Assembly (NCBI RefSeq): GCF_025465545.1
Contig: NZ_JAODMK010000016.1
Span: 105,140-169,139 of the forward strand
Direction: 5' to 3'
Source of the DNA: Naasia sp.
Lineage (GTDB): Bacteria; Actinomycetota; Actinomycetes; Actinomycetales; Microbacteriaceae
Length of the DNA: 64,000 bases
In this document: positions 39,745-49,610 of the stretch, piece after piece
Layout: the number at the start of each line of letters is the position of its first letter
Numbering within the stretch: the first letter of the stretch is position 1
Program-made: the position numbers and the translations under genes
The notes under the pieces: model-generated
Database searches by the model: none
Told to the model about the DNA's origin: nothing
Seen by the model: only the letters and a program-made list of their open reading frames with translations

Positions 39745-40791
39745 TCAGCCCGCGAGCTCCTCGCGGACGGCGGCGGTGAACGCGTCCACGTCGGCCTCGG
39801 TGGTGTCGAAGGCGCACATCCACCGCACCTGGCCGGCGGCGCGGTCCCAGTCGTAGAAGCGGAAGCGCTCGCGGAGGCGATCGGCGACGGCATTGTCGAG
39901 GATCGCGAACACGCCGTTCGCCTGCGTCGGCTGGGAGAACCCGATGCCGTCGAGGCCCTCCAGCGATCCCCGGAGCCGGGCCGCCATCGCGTTGGCGTGC
40001 CGAGCGGAGCGCATCCCCAGGTCGTCCTCGAACAGGGTGAGCAGCTGGACGCTGAGGAAGCGCATCTTGCTCGCCAGCTGCATGCTCAGCTTGCGCAGGT
40101 AGATCAGGCCAGGCGCGCTTTCCGGCCGCAGGACGACGACCGATTCGGCGCCGAGGAGACCGTTCTTCGTCCCGCCGAAGCTGAGGACATCGACGCCCGC
40201 GTCGGAGGTGAAGGCCGCGAGCGGGGTGCCCAGCGAGGCCGCGGCGTTCCAGATGCGGGCGCCGTCCATGTGCACCGTCATGCCGAGCCCGTGCGCGTAA
40301 TCGGTGATCGCCTGCACCTCGTCGGGGGTGTACACCGTGCCCAGCTCCGTGGACTGGGTGATGCTCACGACCAGCGGCTGGGCGCGGTGCTCGTCGCCCC
40401 AGCCCCAGGCCTCGCGGGCGATCAGGTCGGGCGTCAGCTTTCCGTCGGGGGTCGGCACGGTCAGCAGCTTGAGCCCGCTCACCCGCTCGGGAGCTCCCGC
40501 CTCATCCGTGTGGATGTGCGCGGTTCCCGTGGCGATGACGGCACCCCAGCGCGGCATCATCGCGGTCAGCCCCACCACGTTGGCGCCCGTGCCGTTGAAG
40601 ACGGGGAAGGCGAGCGTGTCCGGCCCGAACTCCCCGCGGAGCACGTCGGCGAGCCGGGCCGTGTACTCGTCCTCGCCATAGGAGATCTGGTGGCCCGAGT
40701 TCGCCGCGGCGATCGCCTCGAGGACCTCGGGGTGGACGCCGGCGTAGTTGTCGCTGGCGAAGGTGCGCAGGTTCGGATCGTGCAGTCTCAC
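39745..40791 (-). CDS. Low-specificity threonine aldolase/beta-eliminating lyase
   Basis: FASDNYAGVHPEVLEAIAAAN, HMDGARIWNAAASLG, DVLSFGGTKNGLLGAE. Confidence 0.88.
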   Translation of the reverse strand: MRLHDPNLRTFASDNYAGVHPEVLEAIAAANSGHQISYGEDEYTARLADVLRGEFGPDTLAFPVFNGTGANVVGLTAMMPRWGAVIATGTAHIHTDEAGAPERVSGLKLLTVPTPDGKLTPDLIAREAWGWGDEHRAQPLVVSITQSTELGTVYTPDEVQAITDYAHGLGMTVHMDGARIWNAAASLGTPLAAFTSDAGVDVLSFGGTKNGLLGAESVVVLRPESAPGLIYLRKLSMQLASKMRFLSVQLLTLFEDDLGMRSARHANAMAARLRGSLEGLDGIGFSQPTQANGVFAILDNAVADRLRERFRFYDWDRAAGQVRWMCAFDTTEADVDAFTAAVREELAG

Positions 40792-40834
40792 CCGACCATC
40801 CTCCCGGATCGGCGGAGCGCGCTCGTACGACGCG

Positions 40835-42067
40835 TCAGTTCCGGCCCGTGATGCCCGCGGTGGAGCCGATCACGTCGCTCATCTTCTTGCCCAGCGCCTC
40901 GTAGAACATGGACAGCGGGAACTCGTCGTCGAGCACCGCATCAGTCATGCCCTTCGGCGCCCCGGAGAGCACCTCGTCGGGGAGACCGCGCGCCCAGGCG
41001 GAGGCCGGATGCGGGCTGAGGCAGCCGCGGACCAGCTCGTAGGCTGCGAGCCAGTGCGCGGTCTTCGGGCGGTCGATGGAGCGCCAGTAGAGGTCGTCGA
41101 TCGCGTCCGACAGGGCCACGACGGCGTCGGGCACGTCGGACCAGTCGACGGTGAGGCGGGTGTCGGTCCAGTGCAGCACTCGGTGCTGGTGCAGCCAGGC
41201 GAACAGCAGCTGGCCGCCGAGGCCGTCGTAGTTGCGCACCCTGCTGCCGGTCAGCGGGAAGCGGAACAGCCGGTCGAAGAGGATCGCGTACTGGGTGAGC
41301 CGGGCCCGGTCGCGGGTCATCTCGTCGGTCTCGTCGGCGCGGCCGAGGCGGACGGACTCGCGGAAGGCGGTGAGGTCGCAGCGCAGCTCCTCGAGCGAGT
41401 AGAGGAAGTAGGGCATGCGCTGCTTGATCATGAACGGGTCGAACGGGAGGTCGCCCCGCATGTGCGTGCGATCGTGGATGAGGTCCCACAGCACGAAGGT
41501 CTCCTCGGCGAGGCCCTGGTCTCCGAGCAGGCGCTCGGCGTCATCCGGAAGCTCGAGGTGCGTGATCTCCGCCGCCTCGCGGACCACGCGACGGAACCGC
41601 GCCGCCTCGCGATCGGCGAAGATCGCTCCCCAGGTGAAGCGCGGCAGAGCGGCTCCGGCGCCGGTGGCGACCGTCTCCGGGAACAGCACGGCCGAGTTCG
41701 TGTCGTAGCCCGCCGTGAAGTCGAGGAAGCGGATGGGCACGAACATGGCATTCGAGTAGGCCGTCGCCTCGAGGTCCGCCACGAAGTCGGGCCACAGCAC
41801 TTCGAGGAGCACCGCCTCGAACAGCCGCTCCGTGCTTCCGTTCTGCGTGTACATCGGGAAGACGACGAGGTGCCGGAGACCGTGCCGGCGAGTGAGCTCG
41901 GGGCGGAACGCGACCAGCGACTCGGTGAAGTCGGGGACGCCGAAGCTTCCGGCCGCCCACCCCGCGAGGTCGGCGAGCAGGGCGGTCAGATAGCCGGAGT
42001 CGTGCGGGAAGCTCGGGGCCAGCGCGCGCACGGCGTCCGAGATCGCCTCGACCAGGGTTCCCGCCAC
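40835..42067 (-). CDS. DUF6421-like conserved protein (N-terminus uncertain)
   Basis: Long ORF; first canonical start is GTG at 42067, but the frame stays open upstream to about 42199. Confidence 0.7.
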   Translation of the reverse strand: MAGTLVEAISDAVRALAPSFPHDSGYLTALLADLAGWAAGSFGVPDFTESLVAFRPELTRRHGLRHLVVFPMYTQNGSTERLFEAVLLEVLWPDFVADLEATAYSNAMFVPIRFLDFTAGYDTNSAVLFPETVATGAGAALPRFTWGAIFADREAARFRRVVREAAEITHLELPDDAERLLGDQGLAEETFVLWDLIHDRTHMRGDLPFDPFMIKQRMPYFLYSLEELRCDLTAFRESVRLGRADETDEMTRDRARLTQYAILFDRLFRFPLTGSRVRNYDGLGGQLLFAWLHQHRVLHWTDTRLTVDWSDVPDAVVALSDAIDDLYWRSIDRPKTAHWLAAYELVRGCLSPHPASAWARGLPDEVLSGAPKGMTDAVLDDEFPLSMFYEALGKKMSDVIGSTAGITGRN

Positions 42068-42452
42068 CGCCGGGTCCGCGGCCTCGGAGAGGGAGCCGTC
42101 GGGGCTCTGGAGCTCGCGGAGCTCGGTGACCGCCGACTTCAGCGCGATCCACTGGGCAGTGGCGGTCAGGTCCGACGCGGGCGTCGCAGTCTCGATGATC
42201 GGGGGCCGTCCTCTCGGTAGGGGCGCCCTTCAGGCTATTGAGCGGGGTCGGAGCGATTACCTGCAGGATGCTGCGGGTCTCGTGCGGCGTGCGCAGCTTT
42301 CTTGCGTTCGCGTGCTGCGGAGTGTCGGCCGCCGGTCTCGCAGCGCCCCCCGGATATCGCCTGAGAGCCCAGAAGGCGCCGTGCAGCCGCAATCCGGGCC
42401 GGAACCTGCCGTCCCAGTGGACCCCGCGGGGCGTGCGGGAGCACACTGGAGC

Positions 42453-43313
42453 GTGCCAGAACTGCCCGAGGTGCAGGCCCTCGTCACCGATCTGCGCGGG
42501 CGACTGGTCGACCGCGTGGTCGATCGCCTGGACATCGTCGCGTTCTCGGCCCTCAAGACCTTCGACCCGCCGCTCTCCGCGCTCGCCGGAGCCACGATCA
42601 CCGCCGTCGAGCGGCGCGGCAAGTTCCTCGACCTCACCGCGGACGACGTGCACGTCGTGCTGCACCTCGCGCGCGCCGGCTGGATCCGGTGGCGGAACGC
42701 GGCCCCCGTTCCCTCCGGGCGCCCCGGCAAGGGACCGCTCGCCGCGCGCCTCGTGCTCGACGACGGCAGCGGTCTCGACATCACCGAGGCGGGCACCAAG
42801 AAGAGCCTCGCCCTGTATCTCGTGCGGGACCCCGCCGACGTCCCCGGCATCGCCCGGCTCGGACCGGACCCCCTCGCGCCGGAGTTCACCGAGGAGGTCT
42901 TCGCGAGGCTGCTCGGAGCCGCCGGACGCGCACAGATCAAGGGCGTGCTGCGCAGCCAGTCGGTCATCGCCGGCATCGGCAACGCGTACTCGGACGAGAT
43001 CCTGCACGCCGCCAGGATGTCGCCCTTCAAGCCGGCCTCGATGGGGGAGGACGAGGTGGCCCGCCTCTACGCCGCACTGCGCCGAACCCTCATGGAGGCG
43101 CTCGAGCGCGCCGACGGCCTCACCGCGTCCGAGCTCAAGCGGGAGAAGAAGTCCGGGCTGCGGGTGCACGGGCGCACCGGTGAGCCGTGCCCGGTGTGCG
43201 GGGACACCGTGCGCGAGGTCATCTTCGCCGACTCCACGCTGCAGTACTGCCCGACCTGTCAGACGAGCGGGCGCCCGCTCGCCGACCGGGTGCTCTCCCG
43301 GCTGGTCAAGTAG
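42453..43313 (+). CDS. mutM: Formamidopyrimidine-DNA glycosylase-family protein
   Basis: PELPEVQALVTDLRGRLVD, RRGKFLDL, QSVIAGIGNAYSDEILH, C-terminal zinc finger CPVCGDTV...YCPTCQTSGRPLADR. Confidence 0.9.
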   Translation: MPELPEVQALVTDLRGRLVDRVVDRLDIVAFSALKTFDPPLSALAGATITAVERRGKFLDLTADDVHVVLHLARAGWIRWRNAAPVPSGRPGKGPLAARLVLDDGSGLDITEAGTKKSLALYLVRDPADVPGIARLGPDPLAPEFTEEVFARLLGAAGRAQIKGVLRSQSVIAGIGNAYSDEILHAARMSPFKPASMGEDEVARLYAALRRTLMEALERADGLTASELKREKKSGLRVHGRTGEPCPVCGDTVREVIFADSTLQYCPTCQTSGRPLADRVLSRLVK

Positions 43314-43329
43314 ACGGTCGGCAGCGCGG

Positions 43330-43713
43330 TCAGAGGGTCGCGCCGGGCACCGAGCCGAAGACGAGGGCGACCCCGACCGCGAAGAGGCAGAGCGCCAGCA
43401 GCATCGTGGCGAGCGGCACCCAGAAGGCCAGCCGCCGCAGCACCAGCAGCACGATCGCGACGGCGATGCCGAGAATGCTGACGATGGCGGGGGTCACCGC
43501 GGCGACGAGAAAGCCTGCGGTCATCTGGTCGAGGTTGCACTCAGCGGGGCCGGAGCCGCACGAGTCGCTCGCGAACGCCAGGAAGGGCGAGATCACCAGG
43601 AGCAGCAGGGCGAGCAGCACCGACAGCACGAGCAGCACGATGGTGAGCACGACGTCCCAGGTCCGGCGAGGAGGGCGGGAGGCGACCGCGGCGGGCCCCG
43701 GGGGAAGCGACAT
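43330..43713 (-). CDS. Small membrane protein
   Basis: MSLPPGPAAVASRPPRRTWDVVLTIVLLVLSVLLALLLLV... Confidence 0.55.
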   Translation of the reverse strand: MSLPPGPAAVASRPPRRTWDVVLTIVLLVLSVLLALLLLVISPFLAFASDSCGSGPAECNLDQMTAGFLVAAVTPAIVSILGIAVAIVLLVLRRLAFWVPLATMLLALCLFAVGVALVFGSVPGATL

Positions 43714-43890
43714 GCCGAAAACGTAGTGCACGGCTCCGCGCGGGCAGGGGCGGAGCCCCGTGGCCGGCCCACGACGGTGCGGCCCGAGTACCGGGGCGCA
43801 TCCGAACCTGGAGGAAGATCGAGGGGTGCGCGTCCTCCCTCCCGTCCCCCCGGCGTGCCCGAGCGGCGGAACTCGCGGCGCGGCTTCGGG

Positions 43891-44814
43891 ATGACGGGCG
43901 TTCTCACCGGCTTCGCGATCATCGGCGTGATCATCGGCGCCGGATATCTCGTGGGCAGGACCGGTCTCTTGGGGCCGGAGGCCGGCCGCTCCCTCAGCCG
44001 ACTCGTCTTCTTCGTGCTGTCGCCCTGCCTGCTCCTCACCGTGCTGGCCGACGCGGACGTGCACGTCCTCTTCTCCTCGCTTCTGCTGACCTCCGCGATC
44101 GCCGCCGTGCTGTCCTGCCTGCTGTTCGCCGGGATCGCCCTGCTCGTCTGGCGGAGAAGGCTGCCGGAGGCGGTGGTCGGCTCCCTCGGGTCCGGCTACG
44201 TGAACGCGAACAACATCGGCATCCCGGTGGCGGTCTACGTGCTCGGCGACCCCGCGTACTCGGCGCCCGTCATCCTGCTCCAGCTGCTGCTGCTCGCGCC
44301 CGTGGCACTCACGCTGCTCGACCTGGGCACGAGCGGCGACGTCTCGCTCCGGCGCATCCTGCTGCAGCCCGTGCGCAACCCGCTGATCATCGGCTCCGCG
44401 CTCGGCGTGCTGATCGCGGTGTCCGGCTGGAACCCGCCGGACGCGCTGCTCGAACCGTTCCGGCTGGTCGGCGCGGCCGCGGTGCCGATCGTGCTGCTCG
44501 GCTTCGGGATGTCCCTGCACGGGCAGCGGCCGCTGGCCTCGGGGACCGAGCGACGCGACGTGCTGCTCGCGGTGGCACTCAAGCTCGTCTTCATGCCGCT
44601 CGCGGCGTGGCTGGTCGGCACCGCGCTCGGGCTCGCGCCGGCCGCGCTCTACGCGGTCGTGGTGCTCGCCGCGCTGCCGAGCGCCCAGAACGTCTTCAAC
44701 TACGCCCAGCGATACGACCGGGGCGTCGTTCTCGCGCGCGACACCGTGCTGCTGACCACTGTCGGCTCGATCCCGGTGCTCGTCGTCGTGTCCCTGGTGC
44801 TCGCCCACGCGTAG
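43891..44814 (+). CDS. AEC-family transporter
   Basis: MTGVLTGFAIIGVIIGAGYLVGRTGLLGPEAG..., GYVNANNIGIPVAVYVLG; 10-TM pattern. Confidence 0.85.
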   Translation: MTGVLTGFAIIGVIIGAGYLVGRTGLLGPEAGRSLSRLVFFVLSPCLLLTVLADADVHVLFSSLLLTSAIAAVLSCLLFAGIALLVWRRRLPEAVVGSLGSGYVNANNIGIPVAVYVLGDPAYSAPVILLQLLLLAPVALTLLDLGTSGDVSLRRILLQPVRNPLIIGSALGVLIAVSGWNPPDALLEPFRLVGAAAVPIVLLGFGMSLHGQRPLASGTERRDVLLAVALKLVFMPLAAWLVGTALGLAPAALYAVVVLAALPSAQNVFNYAQRYDRGVVLARDTVLLTTVGSIPVLVVVSLVLAHA

Positions 44815-44835
44815 CCGGGCCGCTCCGCCCGGCTA
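44812..44835. terminator. Bidirectional terminator-like dyad formed by both stop codons
   Basis: TAGCCGGGC-CGCTCC-GCCCGGCTA, perfect 9-bp stem between convergent genes. Confidence 0.75.
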
Positions 44836-45672
44836 GAAGATCATCGGGCGGTCGTCCTCGTCGATCGGCTCGGGAATCTCGAGGTCGACGACGACCGGGA
44901 CGTGGTCGCTCGGCGCCTCCCCCTTCCGCTCGTTCCGGTGGATCTCTGCGCTCGTGACCAGCTCGGCGAACGCCGGCGAGCCGAGGACGAAGTCGATGCG
45001 CATCCCCTCGTTCCGCGGGAAGCGCAGCTGCTTGTAGTCCCAGTAGGTGAAGCCCTCGGGCACCAGGGGCCGAACCACGTCGGTCAGCCCGAGCGTCTGA
45101 AAGGCGGCGAACGCGGCGCGCTCCCGCGGCGAGACGTGGGTCGAGCCGGCGAAGAGGTGGATGTCCCACACGTCGCTGTCCAGCGGGGCGATGTTCCAGT
45201 CGCCCATGAGCGCCAGGGGACTGCCGGGATTCGCTGCGAGCCAGGCGGTGGTGCCCTCGGCGAGCCGGCCCAGCCAGTCCAGCTTGTAGTCGTAGTGCGG
45301 ATGGTCGAGCTCGCGGCCGTTCGGCACGTAGAGGCTCCAGAGGCGCACGCCCTCGACGGTCACTCCCATGGCCCGCGCCTCGCCGGGCAGGATCCCCTGG
45401 TCGTCGACCTTGCCGAAGCCCGGCATCGATGAGAAGCCGCGTTCGATCTCCGCCATCGGCAGACGGCTCGCGAACGCGACGCCGTTCCACTGGTTGAAGC
45501 CGTGCGTCTCCACCTCGTAGCCCGCCTCCGTGAAGGGGAGAACGGGGAACTGGTCGTCCCGGCACTTGGTCTCCTGCATGGCCAGGACGTCGATGTCCTC
45601 ACGCACGAGCCAGGCGGCCACCCGGTCGACGCGGGCGCGGATGGAGTTGACGTTCCAGGTGGCGACCCGCAT
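44833..45672 (-). CDS. xth: Exodeoxyribonuclease III
   Basis: MRVATWNVNSIRARVDRVAAWLVREDIDVLAMQETKC, LMGDWNIAPLDSDVW, MRIDFVLGSP...SDHVPVVVDL. Confidence 0.92.
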   Translation of the reverse strand: MRVATWNVNSIRARVDRVAAWLVREDIDVLAMQETKCRDDQFPVLPFTEAGYEVETHGFNQWNGVAFASRLPMAEIERGFSSMPGFGKVDDQGILPGEARAMGVTVEGVRLWSLYVPNGRELDHPHYDYKLDWLGRLAEGTTAWLAANPGSPLALMGDWNIAPLDSDVWDIHLFAGSTHVSPRERAAFAAFQTLGLTDVVRPLVPEGFTYWDYKQLRFPRNEGMRIDFVLGSPAFAELVTSAEIHRNERKGEAPSDHVPVVVDLEIPEPIDEDDRPMIF

Positions 45673-45751
45673 GCCCTCAACGATACCCATCACCGCCGAC
45701 CGGCTTTCCGGGCCCCGGCCGCCCGGGGCAGGTTCGCCTAGGCTGGTCGCC

Positions 45752-46300
45752 GTGACGGACGCCCGCCAGCAGCTCATCGAATTCATCGCCTCCGACGCCG
45801 TCTTCCACGGGGACTTCACCCTGACCAGCGGCAAGAAGGCCTCGTACTACGTCGACCTGCGTCGGGTGAGTCTCGACCATCGCGTCGCTCCGCTCATCGG
45901 CAAGGTGATGCTCGACCTCCTCGCCGACATCCCCGACGTCGCGGCCGTCGGCGGCATGACGATGGGCGCCGACCCGATCGCCGCCGCGATCCTGCATCAG
46001 GGCGCGGCTCGGGGGGCGGCCTATGACGCGTTCGTCGTGCGCAAGCAGCCCAAGGACCATGGCCGCGGACGGCAGGTCGAGGGCCCCGACCTCGCCGGCA
46101 AGCGCGTCATCGTGGTCGAGGACACGTCCACCACCGGCGGCTCGCCCCTCGCCGCGATCGAGGCGCTCCTCAAGGTCGGCGCCGAGATCGCCGGCGTCGC
46201 CGTAGTGGTGGACCGGGCCACCGGGGCGCGCGAGGCCATCGAGGCCGCCGGCTACCCCTACCGGGCGGCGATCGGACTCGCGGACCTCGGGCTCGCCTAG
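45752..46300 (+). CDS. pyrE: Orotate phosphoribosyltransferase
   Basis: TSGKKASYYVDLRRVSLDHR, KRVIVVEDTSTTGGSPLAAIEAL. GTG 45752. Confidence 0.93.
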   Translation: MTDARQQLIEFIASDAVFHGDFTLTSGKKASYYVDLRRVSLDHRVAPLIGKVMLDLLADIPDVAAVGGMTMGADPIAAAILHQGAARGAAYDAFVVRKQPKDHGRGRQVEGPDLAGKRVIVVEDTSTTGGSPLAAIEALLKVGAEIAGVAVVVDRATGAREAIEAAGYPYRAAIGLADLGLA

Positions 46301-46957
46301 TTGAGCGAGCCCATCGAGCCGCTCCGCACCGACGGCTCCGAGCCGGCAAGCGGGGACGCGGGGGGGCCTGCCGACCGGGACCGAGGGAAGCGCCGGGAGC
46401 GCCTCCTCGTGCTCGTCTCGATCGGCGTGCTGGCCCTGGCCGGACTCGCCCTCGCCTTTTTCGTGGGCACGCGGCTGGGCGGCGCGGGCGTGGTCGCCCC
46501 CGTTCCGACGCCCGCCGGGTCCAGTCCGCGTCTGGCTCCCACTCCCACCCCCACGACGACCCCGACCCCCACGGAAGGCCCGGTCGCCGCAGGCGAGCAC
46601 GAGTGGGACGAGCTGCTCGGCGGGGAGTGCATCTCGCCGTTCTCGTCGGTGTGGGAGCGGACGTTCGCCGTGGTCCCCTGCTCGGCCGCGCACGCCGCAC
46701 AGCTCGTCGCGCGCGGCGCCTTCGAGGGCGACTCGGGCGATCCCTATCCCGGGGCCGAGGCGCTCACCTCGCAGCTGAACCTGATCTGCGCCTCGCCCGA
46801 CGCTCTCGACCTCGCCGCGGCAGGGGAGTATCCCGACCTGCGAGTGCAGGCGGCGTACCCGGCGGGCGAACAGCAGTGGACCGAGGGCGACCGCAGCTGG
46901 TTCTGCTTCGCCTTCCGCGAGGGCGGGAAGCCGCTCGAGGGCTCGCTCGCGTCCTGA
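46301..46957 (+). CDS. Membrane-anchored septum-formation-domain-like protein
   Basis: TTG start directly after the pyrE stop; TM then Thr/Pro linker, then GECISPFSSVWERTFAVVPCSAAHAAQLVARG. Confidence 0.65.
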   Translation: MSEPIEPLRTDGSEPASGDAGGPADRDRGKRRERLLVLVSIGVLALAGLALAFFVGTRLGGAGVVAPVPTPAGSSPRLAPTPTPTTTPTPTEGPVAAGEHEWDELLGGECISPFSSVWERTFAVVPCSAAHAAQLVARGAFEGDSGDPYPGAEALTSQLNLICASPDALDLAAAGEYPDLRVQAAYPAGEQQWTEGDRSWFCFAFREGGKPLEGSLAS

Positions 46958-46960
46958 CGG

Positions 46961-47761
46961 CTAGAGCTCGGTCTCGCCCGGCTCACCCTCCAGGAGGTCG
47001 GCCACCGAGCCGAGGATCTCGTCCGGCCGGAACGGGTACCGCTCGATCTCGGCGGCGTCGCTGATGCCCGTCATCACCAGGATCGTGTGCAGGCCCGCCT
47101 CGATGCCGGCGACGATGTCGGTGTCCATCCGGTCGCCGATCATGGCGGTGTTCTCGGAGTGCGCGCCGATCCGGTTCATCGCGGAGCGGAACATCATCGG
47201 GTTCGGCTTGCCCACCACATAGGGGATGCGTCCCGTCGCCTTGCTGATCAGCGCCGCCACGGCACCGGTCGCGGGCAGCGGCCCCTCGGGACTCGGGCCG
47301 GTGGCGTCGGGGTTCGTGACGATGAAGCGAGCGCCGTTCGCGATCAGGCGGATGGCCTTGGTGATCGCCTCGAAGGAGTAGTTGCGGGTCTCGCCGATGA
47401 TCACGTAGTCGGGATTTGTCTCGGTCATGATGAAGCCCACCTCGTGCAGGGCGGTGGTCATGCCGGCCTCCCCGATCACGAACGCGCTGCCGCCAGGGAT
47501 CTGCGACGCGCAGAAGTCCGCGGTCGCGAGCGCTGACGTCCAGATGGACTCCTCGGGAACGACCAGCCCGGATGCCCGGAGCCGCGCGTTCAGGTCCCGA
47601 GGGGTGAAGGTCGAGTTGTTGGTGAGCACCAGGAACGGCTTGCCCTGGTCGGTCCACTGCTGGATCAGCTCAGCGGCCCCGGGAATGGCCTGGTTCTCGT
47701 GCACCAGCACGCCGTCCATGTCGGTGAGCCAGCAGTCGATCTCGTCGCGCGATGCGCCCAT
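46961..47761 (-). CDS. HAD-IIA (NagD-like) phosphatase
   Basis: CWLTDMDGVLVHENQAIPGAAELI, FLVLTNNSTFTPRDL, VVGKPNPMMFRSA, MIGDRMDTDIVAGIEAG. Confidence 0.92.
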   Translation of the reverse strand: MGASRDEIDCWLTDMDGVLVHENQAIPGAAELIQQWTDQGKPFLVLTNNSTFTPRDLNARLRASGLVVPEESIWTSALATADFCASQIPGGSAFVIGEAGMTTALHEVGFIMTETNPDYVIIGETRNYSFEAITKAIRLIANGARFIVTNPDATGPSPEGPLPATGAVAALISKATGRIPYVVGKPNPMMFRSAMNRIGAHSENTAMIGDRMDTDIVAGIEAGLHTILVMTGISDAAEIERYPFRPDEILGSVADLLEGEPGETEL

Positions 47762-47834
47762 GGGTTCCTCCCGGGATCCGGCCGTTCAGCAGAACCCTAG
47801 CGGCGCCGGATGTCAGGGAAAGCCGAGGCGGCGG

Positions 47835-49610
47835 TCACCCCGGAGAACCCTCCTGGAGGAGCGGCGGCTCGGCGTCCCGCGAGTTCCAGGCGCGCCAGAG
47901 CTCCGCATACTCGCCGCCATGCTCCAGCAGCGCCGCGTGGGTGCCGACCTCGGCGAGAAGACCGTCGCGCATCACCGCGATCCGGTCCGCATCGTGCGCG
48001 GTATGCAGCCGGTGAGCGATTGCCAGCACCGTGCGGCCCGCCAGGAGACCCGACAGTGTGCGTTCCATGGTCCGAGCAGCCGAAGGGTCGAGCAGTGAGG
48101 TGGCCTCGTCGAGCACGAGGTTCGCCGGATCGAGCAGAAGCAGGCGGCCGAGAGCCAGCTGCTGGGACTGGGCGGGCGTGAGCGGGAAACCGCCCGAGCC
48201 GACGCGGGTGGTGAGCCCGTCCGGGAGCGAGCCGAGCCAGTCGGCGGCGCCCACCACCGAGAGCACCTCGAGGATCTCGCCCTCGGTCGCGCCGGGACGC
48301 GCCAGCCGGAGGTTGTCCGCCACGGTGCCCACGAAGATGTGATGCTCCTGAGTGGCGAGCGCCACGTGCGTCCGAAGGTCGCGCACGGACAGGTCGCCGA
48401 GCGCGACGCCGCCGATCTCGACCTGACCCGAGGTGGGCGTGTCGATCCCGCTCAGAAGCCGCGCCAGCGTCGACTTGCCCGATCCGGTGGCCCCGACGAT
48501 AGCGAGCCGCTCCCCAGGCACCAGCGTCAGATCGATGCCGTGCAACACGTCCACGCCCTCCTCGTAGAAGTAGCGCACCCCCTCCGCCGTCAACTCCTCG
48601 GAGGCGGGGGTGGCGGCACTGACGCTGATCGCGGGCGTGACCTGGGACACACCGACCATGCGGGCCAGGGCAGCCGCGCTCACTTGAACCTGGTTGGCCC
48701 ACGCCACCAGCTCGCCGATGGGGCCGGCGAGCTGAGCGGTGAGGAGCGCAATGGTGGTCACGGCGCCGACCGTCGCGAGACCGCCCGCGACGAGCGCCGC
48801 GCCCCAGCCGAGGACGACGACGATCGGCAGGGTCAGCGCCAGCCCGGCTATCGGGAAGAAGAACGTGCGCAGGTGCAGCGTGTACCGATCCGATTCGTAC
48901 CGCTCCCGGAGTGCCGCGTCGAGGTCTCTGTTCCGCGTCTCGCGGAGGCTGAGCGCCTCCACCGTCTCAGCTCCCTCGACGGTCTCGCTCACCGTGCCAC
49001 TGAGCGTCGCGAACGAGGCCAGCTGCCGCGCGTAGCCCTTGGAAGACCGTCTCAGATAGCGGCGCGTCGTCACGGCGAGCACTGGCCCGCCGAGGAACAG
49101 CGACAGGGCCACCAAGGGGTTGAGAAGAAGCGCGGCGAAGGTCGTGACGATCACCGTGACCGTGACGATGAGGATGCGCGGCACGGCGAAGCGGACCGTC
49201 AGCGCCAGGCTGTCGATGTCGTTCGTGGTCCGCGACAGCAGGTCGCCGCTGCTCGCCTGCTCCACGGTCGTCAGCGGCAGGCGGACGAGGTCGCGCACCA
49301 GGTCCTCACGCAGGGTGGCGACGACCTCCTCTCCGAGCACGATGGAGGAGCGCTGGGCGAAGCGCAGCATGAGCGCCTGAATGGTCACGGCGGTGAGAAG
49401 CGCAGCGGCTGAAGCGGGAAGGGTGTCGGACGCGACCGCGTCGGTCGAGACGTCCTGCACGAGTCGGCCGATCACGATCGGGGGAACAAGAGCGGCCGCG
49501 GCCGCGAGCGTGTGCAGGGCCAGCACGCCCGTCAGCCTTCCGCGATGCCTGCGGGCGAGCCCGAGGGCGACCCGACCCACGGTCTTGCCGTCAGCGATGG
49601 GGAGCAGCAT
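47835..49610 (-). CDS. ABC exporter half-transporter, Walker A/B intact, signature degenerate
   Basis: GATGSGKSTLARLL, NLVLDEATSLLDP, but LTPAQSQQLALGR in place of LSGGQ. ATG 49610. Confidence 0.92.
   Translation of the reverse strand: MLLPIADGKTVGRVALGLARRHRGRLTGVLALHTLAAAAALVPPIVIGRLVQDVSTDAVASDTLPASAAALLTAVTIQALMLRFAQRSSIVLGEEVVATLREDLVRDLVRLPLTTVEQASSGDLLSRTTNDIDSLALTVRFAVPRILIVTVTVIVTTFAALLLNPLVALSLFLGGPVLAVTTRRYLRRSSKGYARQLASFATLSGTVSETVEGAETVEALSLRETRNRDLDAALRERYESDRYTLHLRTFFFPIAGLALTLPIVVVLGWGAALVAGGLATVGAVTTIALLTAQLAGPIGELVAWANQVQVSAAALARMVGVSQVTPAISVSAATPASEELTAEGVRYFYEEGVDVLHGIDLTLVPGERLAIVGATGSGKSTLARLLSGIDTPTSGQVEIGGVALGDLSVRDLRTHVALATQEHHIFVGTVADNLRLARPGATEGEILEVLSVVGAADWLGSLPDGLTTRVGSGGFPLTPAQSQQLALGRLLLLDPANLVLDEATSLLDPSAARTMERTLSGLLAGRTVLAIAHRLHTAHDADRIAVMRDGLLAEVGTHAALLEHGGEYAELWRAWNSRDAEPPLLQEGSPG

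Noticed and set aside
40748-42220. 490-aa plus ORF antisense to the DUF6421-like gene
   Set aside because: Charged low-complexity shadow; the opposite strand has globular-protein character.
42238-44814. 858-aa ORF covering mutM, an opposite-strand gene and the AEC transporter
   Set aside because: Only the last part (43891..44814) is protein-like; the rest is Arg/Ser/Pro-rich shadow of mutM in another frame.
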